Of a stretch of 64,000 bases of DNA, positions 33,621-45,629 are shown piece by piece (position 1 is the stretch's first letter; each line of letters starts with the position of its first letter). Made by a program: the position numbers and the translations under genes. Origin of the DNA: Sympetrum striolatum. Taxonomy: Eukaryota > Arthropoda > Insecta > Odonata > Libellulidae. The DNA is taken from positions 11,092,346 through 11,156,345 of the forward strand of contig OX388344.1 in the NCBI GenBank assembly GCA_947579665.1, given 5' to 3'. Under the pieces are notes generated by a model, which ran no database searches, had not been told where the DNA came from, and worked only from the letters and a program-made list of their open reading frames with translations.

Positions 33621-34509
33621 TTTAACACTTTGAACGCTACGGTAAAATTTTGAATTTTTGCCGGTGACTGAAATTTTTTTTTCTAGTTATAGTTTTTATT
33701 TATATGTAGGATCATGAATTGACAAAGAAAAAATTTTTAAAAAATTTTTTGGTTCCATTTTTTTTATTTATAATTTGGTGACGATCGTCGTCAGCCGCCA
33801 CCGGATAGCACCTTATTTTTTGCTGCAATGCATGGTTGCATAACCTCCCACTATCTCTCTTAAAATATGCCTGAATGTTTCCTTACGTTTTTCAACGCAA
33901 ATTCTTCCGCAAAATTAAAATTTTATTATAATCTACCTTCATACGATATGAATTTACTTATTAGTTGAAACGGCTCTGCGCTTTTCGAATTTTTTCTCCA
34001 ACCTAGATTGAAAAAACGTATTTTTTTTTAATTCTATATTTCACGCAGAAGAATTGTTTATAATATTTAAAGTCGATCCCTTCCTTAAGTATATTTGCCT
34101 AAAGTATAGTTAAAAACGCACAGTTATCGGTAATTCATCGGCACTAAATTGATCATATTCGTGTTGTCACCTGTATTAGATCTCTTTGTCCCTCTTAGCT
34201 GCGAATCGTTTTACACATTTATACCACAACGCTGGAATCAAAAATGTATTTACGAAAACATAAAGCTGCAAATAAATCATTTCATAAGCTACAGAATATT
34301 AGGCAATCATTAGCTATTATCTATAGTACATGATACATTATTTCGTAGTAAAAGTATTTTATCATGAAGGAAATGATAACAGGCGGCTGCTTTTCCACAT
34401 AACATAATTTATTATACACAATACATACAAATCAGAATAAAAAGTAAGTATTTACAACAAAAGATCCAAACTATACAATAGCTAAATAATTACACTAAAT
34501 AAAAATGTT

Positions 34510-35515
34510 ATATTACCATGAAACTCCACAAAACATGGGAATAAGCAGCGTGGGGCAATCCGTCGCAGGTGGGGCAAAAAACATAGTATCTTTCCTGAAC
34601 CCCCTAGTTATGTATACATCGTTGTATAAAACATAGTATCTTTCCTGAACTCCCTTCTTATGTATACATTGTTTTTGGGGCACACGTTTTCGTTTTTCTT
34701 AGGAGTCATACTTCTGCTGAAAATGCCTCGATTAATCCAAGAGACCTGGAGTACAGACTATGGAGGTAACGGGGTATGGGTTCAGAATAGGATGGAAGAA
34801 GGAGGGATTTAATTACGGAAGGGCGGAATTTGTACAGAGGAATGTTGGGATAGGTTTGTCGGTAGAGGAAATAACTATTGACTAAAAGTAGGTGAAAGAT
34901 GTGGATACCCAGTTTCTTATTCCACTTTAGAGTATTGCGTTCAATGGGCTAATTTGCCATCATCTGATCGAAATGATCGATGCCACTCATTGACTCATTG
35001 TATCTAGTAATGGCTTCTGGTATTAAGGTGATACCAACCCCCCTCCGGCGGCGAACATCGACCATATTGCTTCCAAATTCGGAGCTGATCATCAGAACAT
35101 CCCTTTTATCTTTCCACTTCATAACGGAGACTCCTTCAGTGCTGAAAATATCCACAACCTCACCCCGCTTTAGTTTTCTAGCTATCACCGCAGGAGAGTT
35201 CCCCTTCCGATTAGCTCTTAGAATTCCGGTACAATGAGTCCTTCGCTCTAGAAAACGGTGAGACAAATCGTTAACAAGTAATAGTTGTCCATGAAAAGAG
35301 ACCTTCCACTGTCCAATCTTCCTTCCATCAACTTCCATACAACATTGCTGACAGGGCCCAACCCACCTACATAAGAATCAGAAGATCCAGTACACACGAG
35401 AAATCTTAAATACAATCCGGAAGGTTCTCCAGGGGTTGGATATTTTGCAAAATACAAAGCCTGAAGAATCAGGATTTGAAAAATTCCTCCAATTGCCAAA
35501 TATTTCTGAGCGTAG
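34510..35515 (-). pseudogene. piggyBac transposase remnant
   Basis: Reading leftward on the minus strand: FAKYPTPGEPSGLYLRFLVC and LFMDNYY (about 35,450-35,270, with a catalytic Asp in MDNYY). Then RFLERRTHCTGILRANRKGN, WKDKRDVLMISSEF and YNESMSGIDHFDQMMAN (last catalytic region, MSGIDxxDQM), followed by a stop. In another frame come TLKWNKKLGIHIFHLLLVNS and KFRPSVIKSLL (about 34,930-34,800). Finally a degraded cysteine-rich tail with GFRKDTMFF and PTCDG appears near 34,610-34,550. These are the DDE_Tnp_1_7 blocks of piggyBac transposases in order. The N-terminal part, including the first catalytic Asp, is missing, and at least three frame changes make it dead. The tail contains a ~50-bp internal duplication (34,582 and 34,632). 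Confidence 0.88.
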
Positions 35516-35786
35516 AACCTTTCACTCCGTCCTACATAAATAAAATATTAAATTAGGAAACGGAAACTTCTCTCAGATATAGCATTGTGATTGTAAACAA
35601 GGCTCAGTGGTATGAGACACTAAATTGAAAATGAAATATAAATATTATAATTACCTTACTCTCATAGCAGACGAAATTCCTCTTGCTATGAAAATAGCTT
35701 CTTTCTTTCCTCTTCTGCTTCAAAACTTTCAAAAAGAAGCACGTCAATCAGTGATAAACAAAAAGTAAGACTCGTAAAAAATTCCC

Positions 35787-36030
35787 ATAGTAATAATACT
35801 AAACGAAAGTAAATCTACAACACATGTTTGTAATTATCAAGTTACTTGAAATGATAAACATTAGAAAGAAAACGCACATAGAACAGTGATAAAATAAAAC
35901 GTAAAAGTAAAAAAAATATAATAGCGATAATCGGGGAGGGGGGGCGGATTCCAATGGTAATATTACTAAACGAAAGTAAATCTACAATACATGTTTGTAT
36001 TTATCAAGTTACTTAAAATGATAGATATTA
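35787..36030. repeat. ~164-bp tandem repeat in the piggyBac 5' region, second unit split
   Basis: The first unit begins near 35,787 (AACGAAAGTAAATCTACAAC) and contains ATGATAAACATTAGAAAG followed by AAAACGCACATAGAACAG. The second begins near 35,951 and is interrupted at 36,030 after ATGATAGATATTA. Its continuation, GAGAGAAAACGCACATAGAA, resumes at 48,191. A third unit follows (about 48,280-48,370). The unbroken unit at 35,850-35,890 serves as the pre-insertion sequence. Confidence 0.85.
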
Positions 36031-36167
36031 TGGTATGTCTACACTTGTGCGCTTTCCTCTTCCCTTTTAACTTGCGCTTCCTCTCTCCCTTTCAACATGC
36101 GTTGCGCATGCCTTTCGGCCATGCCTCATGAGGCTTTCAAATTGTTGTCCACACTGCATCATCTACT

Positions 36168-36497
36168 GTGCGTCATGATGGATACAGAATCGGCAAGTCT
36201 GATAGCCATTTGTGCAGGGTGTTTTTAAAAAATGCACGTAAAAGAAAAAAACAACGAGTACTGTGGACAAAGCAGTTTAACAAAAATCGAAATATTGGGC
36301 AACTCAGAGAACTTCAGCATGATGTAAACGTATTCCGGAATTTTACACGCATGTCAAAGGAAAACTTTTACAAGTTGTTACGAATAATAGAACCAGTTAT
36401 TTCAAAGAAAAATATTAGTTTCCGAGAAGCTATTCCAGCTGAAATGAAGCTATTGACAATGTTGAGGTTGAGGAGAGGGGTTTTAAAAATATATTAA
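36168..36497 (+). pseudogene. Harbinger transposase N-terminal fragment
   Basis: The 109-residue reading contains LWTKQFNKNRNIGQLRELQH, then DVNVFRNFTRMSKENFYKLL, RIIEPVISKKN and FREAIPAEMKLLTMLRLRRG. This is the conserved N-terminal region of PIF/Harbinger DDE transposases (usual form ...FRNFxRMSxExFxxLLxxIxPxIxKxxTxxRxAIPAExRLxxTLRFLATG). It breaks off at the point where the protein would continue LATG. The DDE catalytic domain is absent downstream. The reading starts about 130 bp inside the left inverted repeat, the expected place for the transposase gene. The upstream ATG at 36,168 may not be the true start. Confidence 0.82.
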
Positions 36498-36937
36498 TTA
36501 CTGAGAGAGCAATTAGGTTTAAACAAAGTATCGAATAATCTCTGTGAGAGAGCAATTAAGTGATAAAAAGTATTGAACAATCTCTAATTGTTCGAATGCG
36601 TTTATCATTATCTTCAAAATGGAAAATGTCGGGCGAAAAACTGCTGGAATATTTGTTTACGTTAAGGGATTTCGCAGAGTGGGAATAAGGTGAAGCATTG
36701 ATGAATGCATTGAACTGTTCTTTAGTGCGAACGTTAAAATTTAGGGAAGTACGACGGATGTAGATAGATCTGCAAGTGTCGCAAATTAATTTACAGACGC
36801 CGGATTTATAAAAAGGTTATACGTTGTCTTTTTGAAGACATAAAAATTTCCTTAAGATGTTTTTATTTCTAAAAACTGGTACAGTATTGAATATTGTGAA
36901 GAGATTGGCAAGTTTGTGCGAAACATTACCTTTAAAC

Positions 36938-38515
36938 CAGACGTGTCCAACCTGGGGCCCGTGTTGCGTAACCGGAAAATAAACTAACGTTGCAACATCA
37001 CAGGTACGGTATCCAAGGTAAAGCGCTATGTTTGATATGCAGAGAAGTAGTATCCGTTTTCAAATACTATAATATGAAAAGGAATTATTTTCAAATGCAT
37101 TCAAAATATATTGAATTGCAAGGAATGCAAGGCCGTAAACAAAAAATATTTGGTCTGAAAAAAAATCTTACGTTTCAACAAAAACTTTTTCGAAAAAATA
37201 CTTCTCAAACTGATTCATTAGTCAAGGCAAGTTATGTGGTAGCAAATTTAATTCACTGACGGTGAATTTATTAAAGAATGTTTTGAAACGATGCAGACAT
37301 ATTTTGTCCTGAAAAAATCAGATTTTTGTAAAATAAGTTTATCACACCAAACAATCGCTATGCGTATTGAGGAAATAGCGAAATCCAATGAAAAAAGTTT
37401 GGAATCTCAGTGTGCTACTTTCAACTTTTATTCCATAGCTTTGGATGAAAGCACTGATGCAACGCATATTGTTCAACTTGCCATATTTATTCGAGGTATT
37501 GACAAGGAATTTAATATTACTGAAGAACTGGTCTCGTTAGTTCCACTGAAGAACACTACTATGTCAGTTGATTTGTTTGAAACAGTAAAAGCAAAATTAG
37601 CAAGATTTTCAGCCATAGCCACTGATCCAGCTATGGCTGGAAAGAAGGAAGGACTAACAAAACTAATAGAAGACGACGCAAAGAAGATGGATAATTTGCT
37701 TTTCATGAAATATCACTGTATCATAAATGAAGAGAATTTGTGTGCAACGATTTTAAAAATGGAAAATATTTCGAACTTCGTCATGAAAACAATAATTTCA
37801 TAAGATCAAAAGGATTAAATCACCGCCAATTTTAAGAGTTTCTGAATACTTTGGAAACTAGCTATGGAGACGTTGTGTACTTTACTGCAGTCAGGTGGTT
37901 AAGTCGTGGTAAAATGCTTAAACGTTTCAATGATTTGAGAAATGAAATAAATTATTTTATGGAATCAAAAGGAAAACTTGCACCAGAATTGGAAAATGAA
38001 AATTGGTAGGCTGATTTAGCATCTTTAGTGGATATCACTGCTCATTTAAATGAACTGAGCATGCGTCTCTAAGGTGAAAATCAATTAATAAATGATATGT
38101 TTCAAGCAGTGACGGCATTCGAAATTAAGCTGAAATTGTGGCAATCTCAAATTAAGAACAATAACTTTTAAAGCACTTTGAAACAGTGTCTCAACAAAGC
38201 CATGTAAACAACGAAAAATATGCGGCATGATTTGCTATTTTGTTACAGGAATTTGAGAATAGATTTCAAGATTTTAGAAAACACCAATTGTACTTTAGTA
38301 TATTTGTTACTCCATTCTCTGTTGACATTAACACGTGGACTGCAAACTTGCAAATGGAATGCGTAGAGTTGAAATCAGATATGCAACTTCGAGAAAAATG
38401 TATTCATGTGACTCTATTGGACGTTTATAAGTTCTACCTGTCTAAAGAAAAATTTTCGGAACTTCACGAACATGCCCTGTTCATGACGTTTCTGTTGGGG
38501 AGTACGTATCCCATA
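36938..38515 (+). pseudogene. hAT transposon with degraded transposase (GTF2IRD2/ZBED-type)
   Basis: The left end CAGACGTGTCCAACCTGGGG (36,938-) is a typical hAT/Charlie-like terminus; the eight bases before it, CTTTAAAC, would be the target duplication. The coding remnant runs 36,990-38,510. First comes a C-x2-C region in KALCLICREVV followed by FQMHSKY (degraded BED finger). Then YVVANLI, KNEKS-like helical parts, FNFYSIALDESTDATHIVQL (the catalytic-domain start, with the Asp of LDEST), TDPAMAG, YGDVVYFTAVRWLSRGKMLK (hAT RW motif), and FLLGSTY at the dimerisation region. Stops and frame changes at about 37,259, 37,801, 38,008 and 38,070 kill it. It is cut at GSTY (38,505), and the right terminus was not found. 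Confidence 0.87.
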
Positions 38516-38683
38516 CAGCACAGTCCGTGGGACATCGGTTTAATTAATATATAACGTACGTATAACAGATCGTATAAAAGATGGTTCCGTGGGTATAACT
38601 AACGTACAACTAGGGTATAATTTGGGGTGGTACGTCCGCGCTGTGGCGTTGAAAATACGTATAACCCCACAAGAGTGCTGACG

Positions 38684-38713
38684 GTAGTGACATCTGTCGG
38701 CAGATGTCACTAC
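38684..38713. repeat. 13-bp perfect inverted repeat
   Basis: GTAGTGACATCTG, TCGG, CAGATGTCACTAC. It lies in the 250 bp between the end of the hAT reading and the PLE terminus, a stretch of unknown origin rich in CGTATAAC motifs. Confidence 0.85.
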
Positions 38714-38844
38714 TAAATTATTTTCTTTTCGCTTGGCGGTACTTCGTATTAGCTATTATATATAATTAATATGTTCAATCCTCACTTGGTGGAATTCAGT
38801 ATAAACCATCGTAATGAAACACTTTGTAACTTCCACAAATTTAT

Positions 38845-38895
38845 TTTGAGCGACCGGTTTCGTCAACGAGTTGACATCATCAGGTACATGTATAG
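38845..38895 (-). ncRNA. Hammerhead-ribozyme-like motif in the PLE terminus
   Basis: The minus strand from 38,883 reads CTGATGA, a T, stem II GTCAA-CTCG-TTGAC, then GAAACCGGTC. This supplies the conserved core CUGANGA...GAAA. It also gives a 3-bp stem III (ACC/GGU) with no loop and the GUC cleavage triplet. Very short stem III is characteristic of hammerheads reported in Penelope-like elements, where they may act as dimers. One extra U lies between core and stem II, and stem I pairs poorly (GTAC with GCTC), so this copy may be weak or inactive. Confidence 0.72.
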
Positions 38896-38937
38896 AAGTT
38901 TACGGACATATATATGAGAGAGGAAAAGGGGGGGTTG

Positions 38938-39429
38938 TTAGGAGGATGGAGAAGAGGGGGAGTTAGAGGGAAACAAAGTAGCAGGTACGGAAAGGAGTGG
39001 GGAGGGGTTAGGAAACAAATATTCGTTTGTAAGCATTTCTTTCTTTCTGCTTGTTATTTCGATGATTTCGAGGGCGTCGAGGCGGCGTCCTTTCGTCTCT
39101 CGATGAAGGAGTTGAGGCTGAAAGACGCTGCTGTGGTTCTGGTCGTTGAGATGTTCTGCGAAGGCCGAGCCTGGACCCCCGGTGCGTAGGCAATGCTTAT
39201 GTTCCGAAATCCTAGTCTTAAGGGCCCTTCCAGTCTGTCCCACGTAGATAGCCGGACAATCACTGCACGATAGTTTGTATACCCCACTGAGCGAGTCCAG
39301 GTCCCTCTTATCTTTGCCTGTGCATAAAGTTCTCAGGATCTTGGAGTGTAGAATGCTGGTCGGATTTTGTCTGGAAGTATTCTCCCCAGGCGGTAAGAAA
39401 TGGTTCCTAAGAACGGGAGTCTTCTCCAA
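38938..39429 (-). pseudogene. PLE GIY-YIG endonuclease domain
   Basis: The reading contains SGVYKLSCSDCPAIYVGQTG followed by RALKTRISEHKH. These are the GIY (GVY) and YIG (YVG) elements, the downstream catalytic Arg in TGRALKTRISEH, and the CxxC-like pair of cysteines that PLE nucleases carry between them. AFAEHLNDQNHS then gives the conserved His region, and DALEIIEI the glutamate-containing helix of GIY-YIG enzymes. The domain nicks target DNA for insertion. True homology begins near SGVYK (about 39,290); the upstream residues from 39,429 are a second frame of the RT linker, so a one-base shift around 39,335-39,350 separates it from the RT. Confidence 0.9.
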
Positions 39430-40905
39430 GAGACAGAAGAGGGAGTTGATTCGGACAAAGAGGGGGTGATCCTTTTGGAAGCTATTTTCTTAAGTTTACG
39501 ATTCAGGAGGCGGTCCACCAATCGGGTGTTGTATCCATTACGGTATGCTATCTCTTTGATGATGTTGAGTTCCTTGGTAAATTGGGATGATGAAAGGGGG
39601 ATATGAGTAAGACGGTGGATCATCGAATGGAAAGCCGCAAGTTTATGGGAATGGTGGTGGGAAGACAGGTTGGGGATGACGTGGTCCGTGTATGTAGGTT
39701 TTCTATAGATGGCGAAGTCCGGTTTTCCATTTTTCAGGGAGATGGTGAGGTCCAGGAAATTAAGGGATCCGTCCGAGGGAGAATCCATTGTAGAAACTAA
39801 AGAGTTGTGGAGAGAGTTCAGATGGTCGAGGAAGTAGCTCAGCTGTTCCTTAGTGCCATCCCATATGCAGAATATGTCATCCACATAGCGGCGCCAGAAT
39901 AAGCAATGCTTAATTAAGGAGTTGTTTGAGGAAAATAAGCCACTTTCGAAGGAATTCAGAAAAACCTCTGCTAGAAGGGGAGACAATGGCGACCCCATGG
40001 CTAAGCCATCTAGTTGTCTGTAAAAATCCCCATCAAACTGAAAATAATTTTGGGAAACACACTCCGATACTAAACTGATTATATCATCTTCTTTTTCTGG
40101 GAGAATATTACTTCTGGACAGGATGTCTTTAAGGGCCTGTAAGGAATCCGCACAAGGTATTGATGAAAACAAGTTACTAATATCAAAGGAAACAAGAAGG
40201 GCGTCCTGTGGGAAGGTCATTTCACTGAGTTCATTCGCAAGTTCAAAAGAATTTTTCAGTCCATATTTCGGTAAAAATTTCGTTAAGTTCCTGATTATGC
40301 TATTTAACTTGAAGGAAAGATTATGGGCTGGAGCAGAGATTCCAGAGACGACAGGTCTTATGGGTTGTTCTAGCTTATGTAATTTAGGAAGGCCGAAGAA
40401 ACGTGGGGGGAGGGGGTTCATAGTGGTGATTTTGTACTTCTCTAAGGCAGTGAATATAGATGATTTGCCTAAGATTTTCTTTATGGCTGACTGGAAGTTA
40501 GGAGTTGGGTCCTTTTGGAGGGGCACAATTTGATCATTCTTGATGAATTCCATGCACTTTTTTATATAAAGATCTTTGTCTAAAACGACCACACACTGTC
40601 CTTTGTCGGCTTTCTGTATTATTAGGTTATTTTCTTTCACGAAGATTTTCGTTTTATATTCTAAATAGGAAGTTTTGTTTAAACCATGGGGTTTGGAAAT
40701 GTGAGAATTAACACTTTTGCGGATGCATTCCGCCACTGAATGTTTAACCGCCACACTTTCCCTGTTAAGAGCAACTTCACAATCAGCCACGAGGTTTTTT
40801 ACTGTCGAAGAATTGAGGGTTGGGGGTGGAGCAAACTTTAACCCGAGGTTGAGGATGTCTGTGGCATATTTAGGAAGCGAAGTGGAGGACAAATTCACTA
40901 GACGA
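39333..40905 (-). pseudogene. PLE reverse transcriptase domain
   Basis: The recognisable protein begins around LPKYATDILNLGLKFAPPPT (40,880). It contains NNLIIQKADKGQCVVVLDKD (the KADKG block of PLE RT), PRFFGLPKLHK with PIRPVVSGISAP, LLVSFDISNLFSSIPC (first catalytic Asp), LAMGSPLSPLLAEVFL (motif B), FWRRYVDDIFCIW (YVDD active site), LNFLDLTI and FAIYRKPTYTDHVIP (motif E). This order and wording are diagnostic for Penelope-like RT. All catalytic Asp residues are present. The frame ends at 39,333 within the linker to the nuclease, where a single shift links to the next feature. The same open frame extends to 41,114, but that part is read through the flanking LINE and is not PLE. Confidence 0.92.
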
Positions 40906-43120
40906 GGATGGAATGAATGGAATAACCATAGAAAAAAATGGGAAAAATAGGGAAAGCAATCGAAGAAGCTGTGGAGGAAACTATTGGAAGAAACAAGAGA
41001 ATAATATATGCCTATTGGTTTAACAACGAGTGTGCCCAAATTATATAGGAGAAGAATAAAGCTAGAGAAAGCATGATAAGGAAAGAAACCAGAACGAACC
41101 CTGAAAGATACCAAAGAATGAGGAAGGAAGTAAATAGGATATGCAAGAAAAAAGGAGAAAATGGAGAACAGCTAGAGAATATAGAAGAATACAGTAGACA
41201 GAATAAACAGACGTAGTTCTACTAAGTTTTAGAAAAGGTGAAAAGAGGATACCAACCAAGAATGGAAGGATTTAAAAATACGGAGGGAAATGTAGTCCAA
41301 GAAGAGAATAAAGTTCTGGAAAGATTGGTAGAACATTTTAAAGAACTTCTCTGTACAGAAGATAAGGAGAGAGTAACAACTGAGGAAAATGACAGGCTAA
41401 GGAAAGAATCAATCAAATCAAATATATCAAACTTGCTCAGAATCAAACCCACTAGACAGGAAATTGCACAATGCATACAAAAGTTAAAAAATAATAGAGA
41501 CCAAGGGAAGAAAATATTGCAGCAGAGCTAGTAAAATACGGAGGAGATATAATGAGTGATGCTATATATAAACTTAGTTGTATAATATAGGAAACAGAAA
41601 AATGCCAGAAGGATAGTGCATGGGAATCCTAAGCCCAATATATTGAAAGGGAAATAAACTGGTTCTCGAGAAATATAGATGGAAAATACTGTTAAATATA
41701 GTATATGAAATCATCATAAAAGAAAGGCTGAAAGTATTAACTGAGAGGATAATTGGAGATTCTCTGTGTGGGAGTAGATCCAATAGAAGTACAATAGACC
41801 AACTGTTTGTAATCAGACAAATTTTAGATAAATGCTATGATCATAATGTTTAACTGCATATGCTATTGTAGATTTTATACAAGCATTTGATTGTATAAAC
41901 AGGATCAAACTCTGAGAAGCAATGGAGGACATGGAAATTCCATCCAAAATAATTCTATTGATTCAAAAGGCATTGAAGAAGAGCATGGCTAAAGTAAACA
42001 TACTTAATAAACTGAATTTGAATTCAGCACTGGAATAATGCAAGGATATTCTAGGATTACACAAATCTGACGAAAAAATAGATCAAAGAGGAACAATATT
42101 TAACAAATAAATAGAAAGAAGCAAGCAAAATGGGATTGATAGTTAATACCAGTAAACCTAAATATATGCCTCTGGCAAACCTAGAGTCATCCAGGATTTG
42201 GAGATACAACAGATAAAATTTGATAGTGTGGAAGAGTTTAAATATGTAAAATATATAACTTACAAGAAAAGCATAATATGAATAAATGAAAGAATACAAG
42301 CAAGGAATAAAACTTACTTTACAAATATGAAGATACTCAAGAGAACGTTAAAAAATAGAAACACTTAAATACAAATATATAATCCAATTACCAGACCAGT
42401 GGTAACCTATGGAGCATAAAAATGGACACTAACAATCACACAAGAGTATCGCCCTGGTAAGATTTGAAAGCAATTGCAGAGAATATACCAACCTGTTATT
42501 GAGAATGGATTGTGGCAAAAGAGAAACAAAGAGGAGTTAAAGACAATAATAAATTGTGAAAGATGTAGCTAAGTTCACAAAATTTTAGAGAATATAATGT
42601 TTGGACCATGTGGAAAGGATGCTTGAAACACTAATGCTGAATAAGGTGATAGAAGGGAGACTGATGCCGCTAGACGGAGAGGAAGGTCCAGATTGAGATG
42701 GCTAATTCATGAAGGACATGAGGAAGATGAAAGTGAGAAGACAGAGAAGTGGAGGCTGATCGGGGTGGAGGCACACATAGGGTTGTAGCTCCAAAGAGAA
42801 AGTTTGTCTATAAATTGAGACTTGAGGAAGATTTTTAAGTGACTTCTTATAAGTTTGGAACAAAATATATTAAATGTTATCACACTTTCTATGCCTTGTG
42901 TAATATTTTGTATCCATATATAGTTTAAATCAGTCTATATAATATTAATATAAGTATACCATACAACAATGGAAAACCAGGAACTAACAGATGAGCCAAG
43001 AATGGCTCATGTGGACCTTATCCTGTTTTCCCTGACTTTTCTTGTAAATATGAATTTATTCTTAATTTTTCATATTACTTTATTTGCCAATAACTCTTTT
43101 TTTACCAATTCACGTTTTAT
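40906..43120 (+). pseudogene. Degraded LINE (endonuclease-RT type), opposite to the PLE
   Basis: Plus-strand blocks: an amphipathic pre-RT region with KARESMIRKETRTNPERYQR and RKEVNRICKKK (41,060-41,160). Then LVEHFKELL and TRQEIAQCIQKLKNNRDQG (41,320-41,510), ERIIGDSLCGSRSNRSTIDQ and FVIRQILDK (41,740-41,830). Next VDFIQAFDCI (41,872-41,900, first catalytic Asp), IPSKIILLIQKALKKSMAKV and a degraded GIMQGDS-like end (to 42,050). Further right, MGLIVNTSKPKYMPL (42,129), ITRPVVTYGA with WTLTIT (about 42,390-42,435) and DHVERMLET-like wording. Many stops and shifts, with the FADD box lost, make it a corpse. The last ~700 bp recur at 63.3 kb. Confidence 0.78.
42412..43118 (+). repeat. LINE 3' segment, copy A of a long direct repeat
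   Basis: From ATAAAAATGGACACTAACAA to ACCAATTCACGT the sequence is almost identical to 63,298-64,000, apart from scattered substitutions and a few single-base differences. Copy B starts abruptly in unrelated DNA, as a 5'-truncated retrotransposed copy would, and runs off the window. Confidence 0.92.
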
Positions 43121-43189
43121 TTAAGATTCTTTGTACAATAACTATACCTTGTATTAAGAGTAAGATAGTTAAATAATATATTTTACCAA

Positions 43190-43765
43190 AAAAAGCACTT
43201 TGAATTTAGTGTTTCATGTCAAAATAAAATCTACTTACATTATAGTCCACTTTCATATCAATGAATATTAAATGTATTTAAAAATTGTTTTTCAAATAAT
43301 ACCACTTATCGGAAATAATAGTTTACATCAAAGTTTTCTACAATCAAAGGTTTATTTCAATTTTTTTTACAATCAAGAAAATAGCAAGAAAACGAATTAA
43401 GTAGTCATGATAGTACTCAAAATAAAACCTAATTTTCATTATGACAATATTTAATTTAAAAGAACAAAAAGATATATATATAAATCGTGTTTTAAATTAT
43501 ATCGCTCACCAGGGTAAATGTTTTAAATCAAAGCTTCTTAATTAAATATCAAGAAAATAGCCGAAAAACGACTTTCGTAGTGCTGTCAAATTAAAGTCTA
43601 TTTTCATTATAATCAACTTTAAAATAAAAAAATTAAAAACAAACGGATGTATTTAAAAATCTTATTTTAGATAATATTGCTTTCTAGATGCAATGTTTTA
43701 ATTAGATCGTGTGGATATATAATCAAAAGAATAGCAGTTTGACTCCATCGTAGCCACATTTACTT
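43190..43765. repeat. Degenerate ~175-bp tandem repeat (three units)
   Basis: The phrase ATCAAGAAAATAGC...AAAACGA..., TAGT...TCAAAATAAA(A)CCT recurs about every 170-180 bp (near 43,371, 43,549 and 43,719). Each copy is followed by TTTTCATTATAA-like and ATGTATTTAAAAAT-like phrases. It is highly eroded and non-coding. Confidence 0.6.
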
Positions 43766-43769
43766 AAAC

Positions 43770-45625
43770 AACTATTGTGCTGAAATTAAAATTAATAGTT
43801 TGTCGTTTCTCTAGATAAAACTATACAACAAGTATGAGCAATTTAAGTTCCAATGTTTCAGCAGAAAATACTCTTCGATTCTAAAGAATTACGTTTTTAC
43901 ATGAGCCGTCATGTGATTAGTAAAATCTGCATATCGACATTATATCAGCTAATGTATTACTTCATTTAAGGTCTTTTGTTTTAATAACATTGCGATTCAA
44001 TAAAAAGCGAATTACTGGAACGTGAGAACTTACGTATTTTGCATTATTTTCCTTAGAAATCAAATCCTGGCATTGGCGTTGCACAGATAAATATATAGCA
44101 CGGTAGGAAAATAGTTTCCGCGAAGTCTCTGTTCAGATAAACTGAAGCAATAATAATTTTAATAAAAAATATAGGAAAAAGGTGAAAAATATGATCAGTC
44201 ACTTAATAAATTTACAGTAAAAAAGCAATTCGTTTAAAAAATACGGCATGAAGTACCTCGAATAGAAGCAATTGATAGTATTTTCTTACCTCTTTAGATT
44301 TCCTCAAATAACGCTTTTAAATAGCAAATCACAGCACTCCTTACAAAACTTTATTTTGAGCGAAAACATTGCAACATATCTAATGACCACTGGTGACGAA
44401 AAAAACAATTTGCCGAGTAATTGCTCAACCTCACTGTATCCAATTTCGCTCACAAATGCAACACCTCTTAACACGTATATTCTTTCGCCTAACACTCTCC
44501 GTTAACTGAGTGGATTAAGTATATTTTGAAAATTTAAGACAGAAAATTAATGATATTTTAGAAATAGGCACTGCAGTCACAATTCCACAATATTTCTTAG
44601 GGCAATTGCGCGACACTCGAACTATTTTCCGCAGCACTTCCTAAACGGACTAAAATCCTCGCATGTTCAGCAAGAAAAACTGGAAGTACAATTTCTTGGT
44701 GATAGAGCACGAAACACACTTGCACTTTGCCAATATAGGTAAGTCCTCTGAAAGATACGTTTTCGATGTGAACAACTCGATTGCACGTGAAGAACTGAAA
44801 ATGAAGGCCAAAAACATGACTACACGCAAAACATTTCTATATTTCTTGTTTGCGAAATCCACCTTCCACGTCACCCATTATCTACTACCCATAGGGATAG
44901 AATAGCCACCAGAAAAGCAGGCTGAAACATTCGGTCTAATTACGCAATGGAATATTCTTATCTGTGGTCAGGCCCCTCAAACTAATGAAGGGAAATGAGA
45001 GCTCAAACGACTCATCCCTTTTCGAGACAAAACTATTTAATAATGTATAATTAAGATGGTAAAATCTTTATATCGATTGCGCTTCAAATTCTTAGAGATA
45101 TTAATCGTTTCAGAAGTCTTTCGGTTTCACTAATTAAATTACACTGATGCGTGATGCGGTTTACACCGTCTTTAGAGTGAAATTATGCCTTTGCGTTTTA
45201 TGTAGCAATGGGAAGTTACACATTTAATTTTCTGTCTCAGCAGAGAGTGGATTATCCTGAGTTACGATGGAATAAATATAATATTTGAGCCACAGAAGTT
45301 GCACTATACGGAAAAACGGACATACACTCTCACTTAAAAATATTGAAAATTAAGATTGATGCTTCCTTTTGCAATAAAAACTGTTCAATTGAAAATACAT
45401 TTCTTTCAATCAATTCTACACAGAGATGAATATGAAGATATAATATTGAGGTTGTACAAGAAGTGAAAAATAGTGTCTTGGCTGGGGCTTGAACAGAGAT
45501 CCTCACTGAGGCAACCGTAACACAAATCGATATGTAGAGTTTTCCCCTCCAGATATAATATTTCCACTTAAATGTGGAACAGAATAGCCGATATTTCAAT
45601 AGTCTTACTAGCAGTATTTGTGAAA
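43770..45625. other. Gene-free stretch, one unrecognised 80-codon frame
   Basis: No transposon or RNA gene is recognised. An 80-codon frame at 44,663-44,905 (+) has no known features, and its opposite strand is open too, so neither is called. Near 45,485-45,515 a GTTCAAGCCCC (minus strand) resembles a pol III B box, but no matching A box at proper distance was seen. Confidence 0.35.
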
Positions 45626-45629
45626 GAGT

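Larger units (their letters stand above)
38845..40905 (-). mobile_element. Penelope-like retroelement (PLE), 5'-truncated
   Basis: In minus-strand order: reverse transcriptase (40,905-39,335), GIY-YIG endonuclease (about 39,345-38,938) and the terminal region with the hammerhead-like motif. The 5' end is cut at about 40,905, where the sequence switches to an oppositely oriented LINE. PLEs combine a telomerase-like RT with a C-terminal GIY-YIG nuclease and are often 5'-truncated. The coding region needs only one frame change, so the copy is moderately young. Confidence 0.87.

Noticed and set aside
40906..41114. N-terminal extension of the PLE reverse transcriptase frame
   Set aside because: PLE-like sequence starts near 40,905; the extension is antisense to a LINE and is only fortuitously open.
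44650..44905. Possible small gene open on both strands
   Set aside because: Neither strand shows recognisable features; AT-rich DNA of this length often leaves such frames open.
45480..45540. tRNA-derived SINE suggested by a GTTCAAGCCCC box
   Set aside because: The only A-box-like sequence lies far too close to the B box and no SINE tail or second copy is visible.
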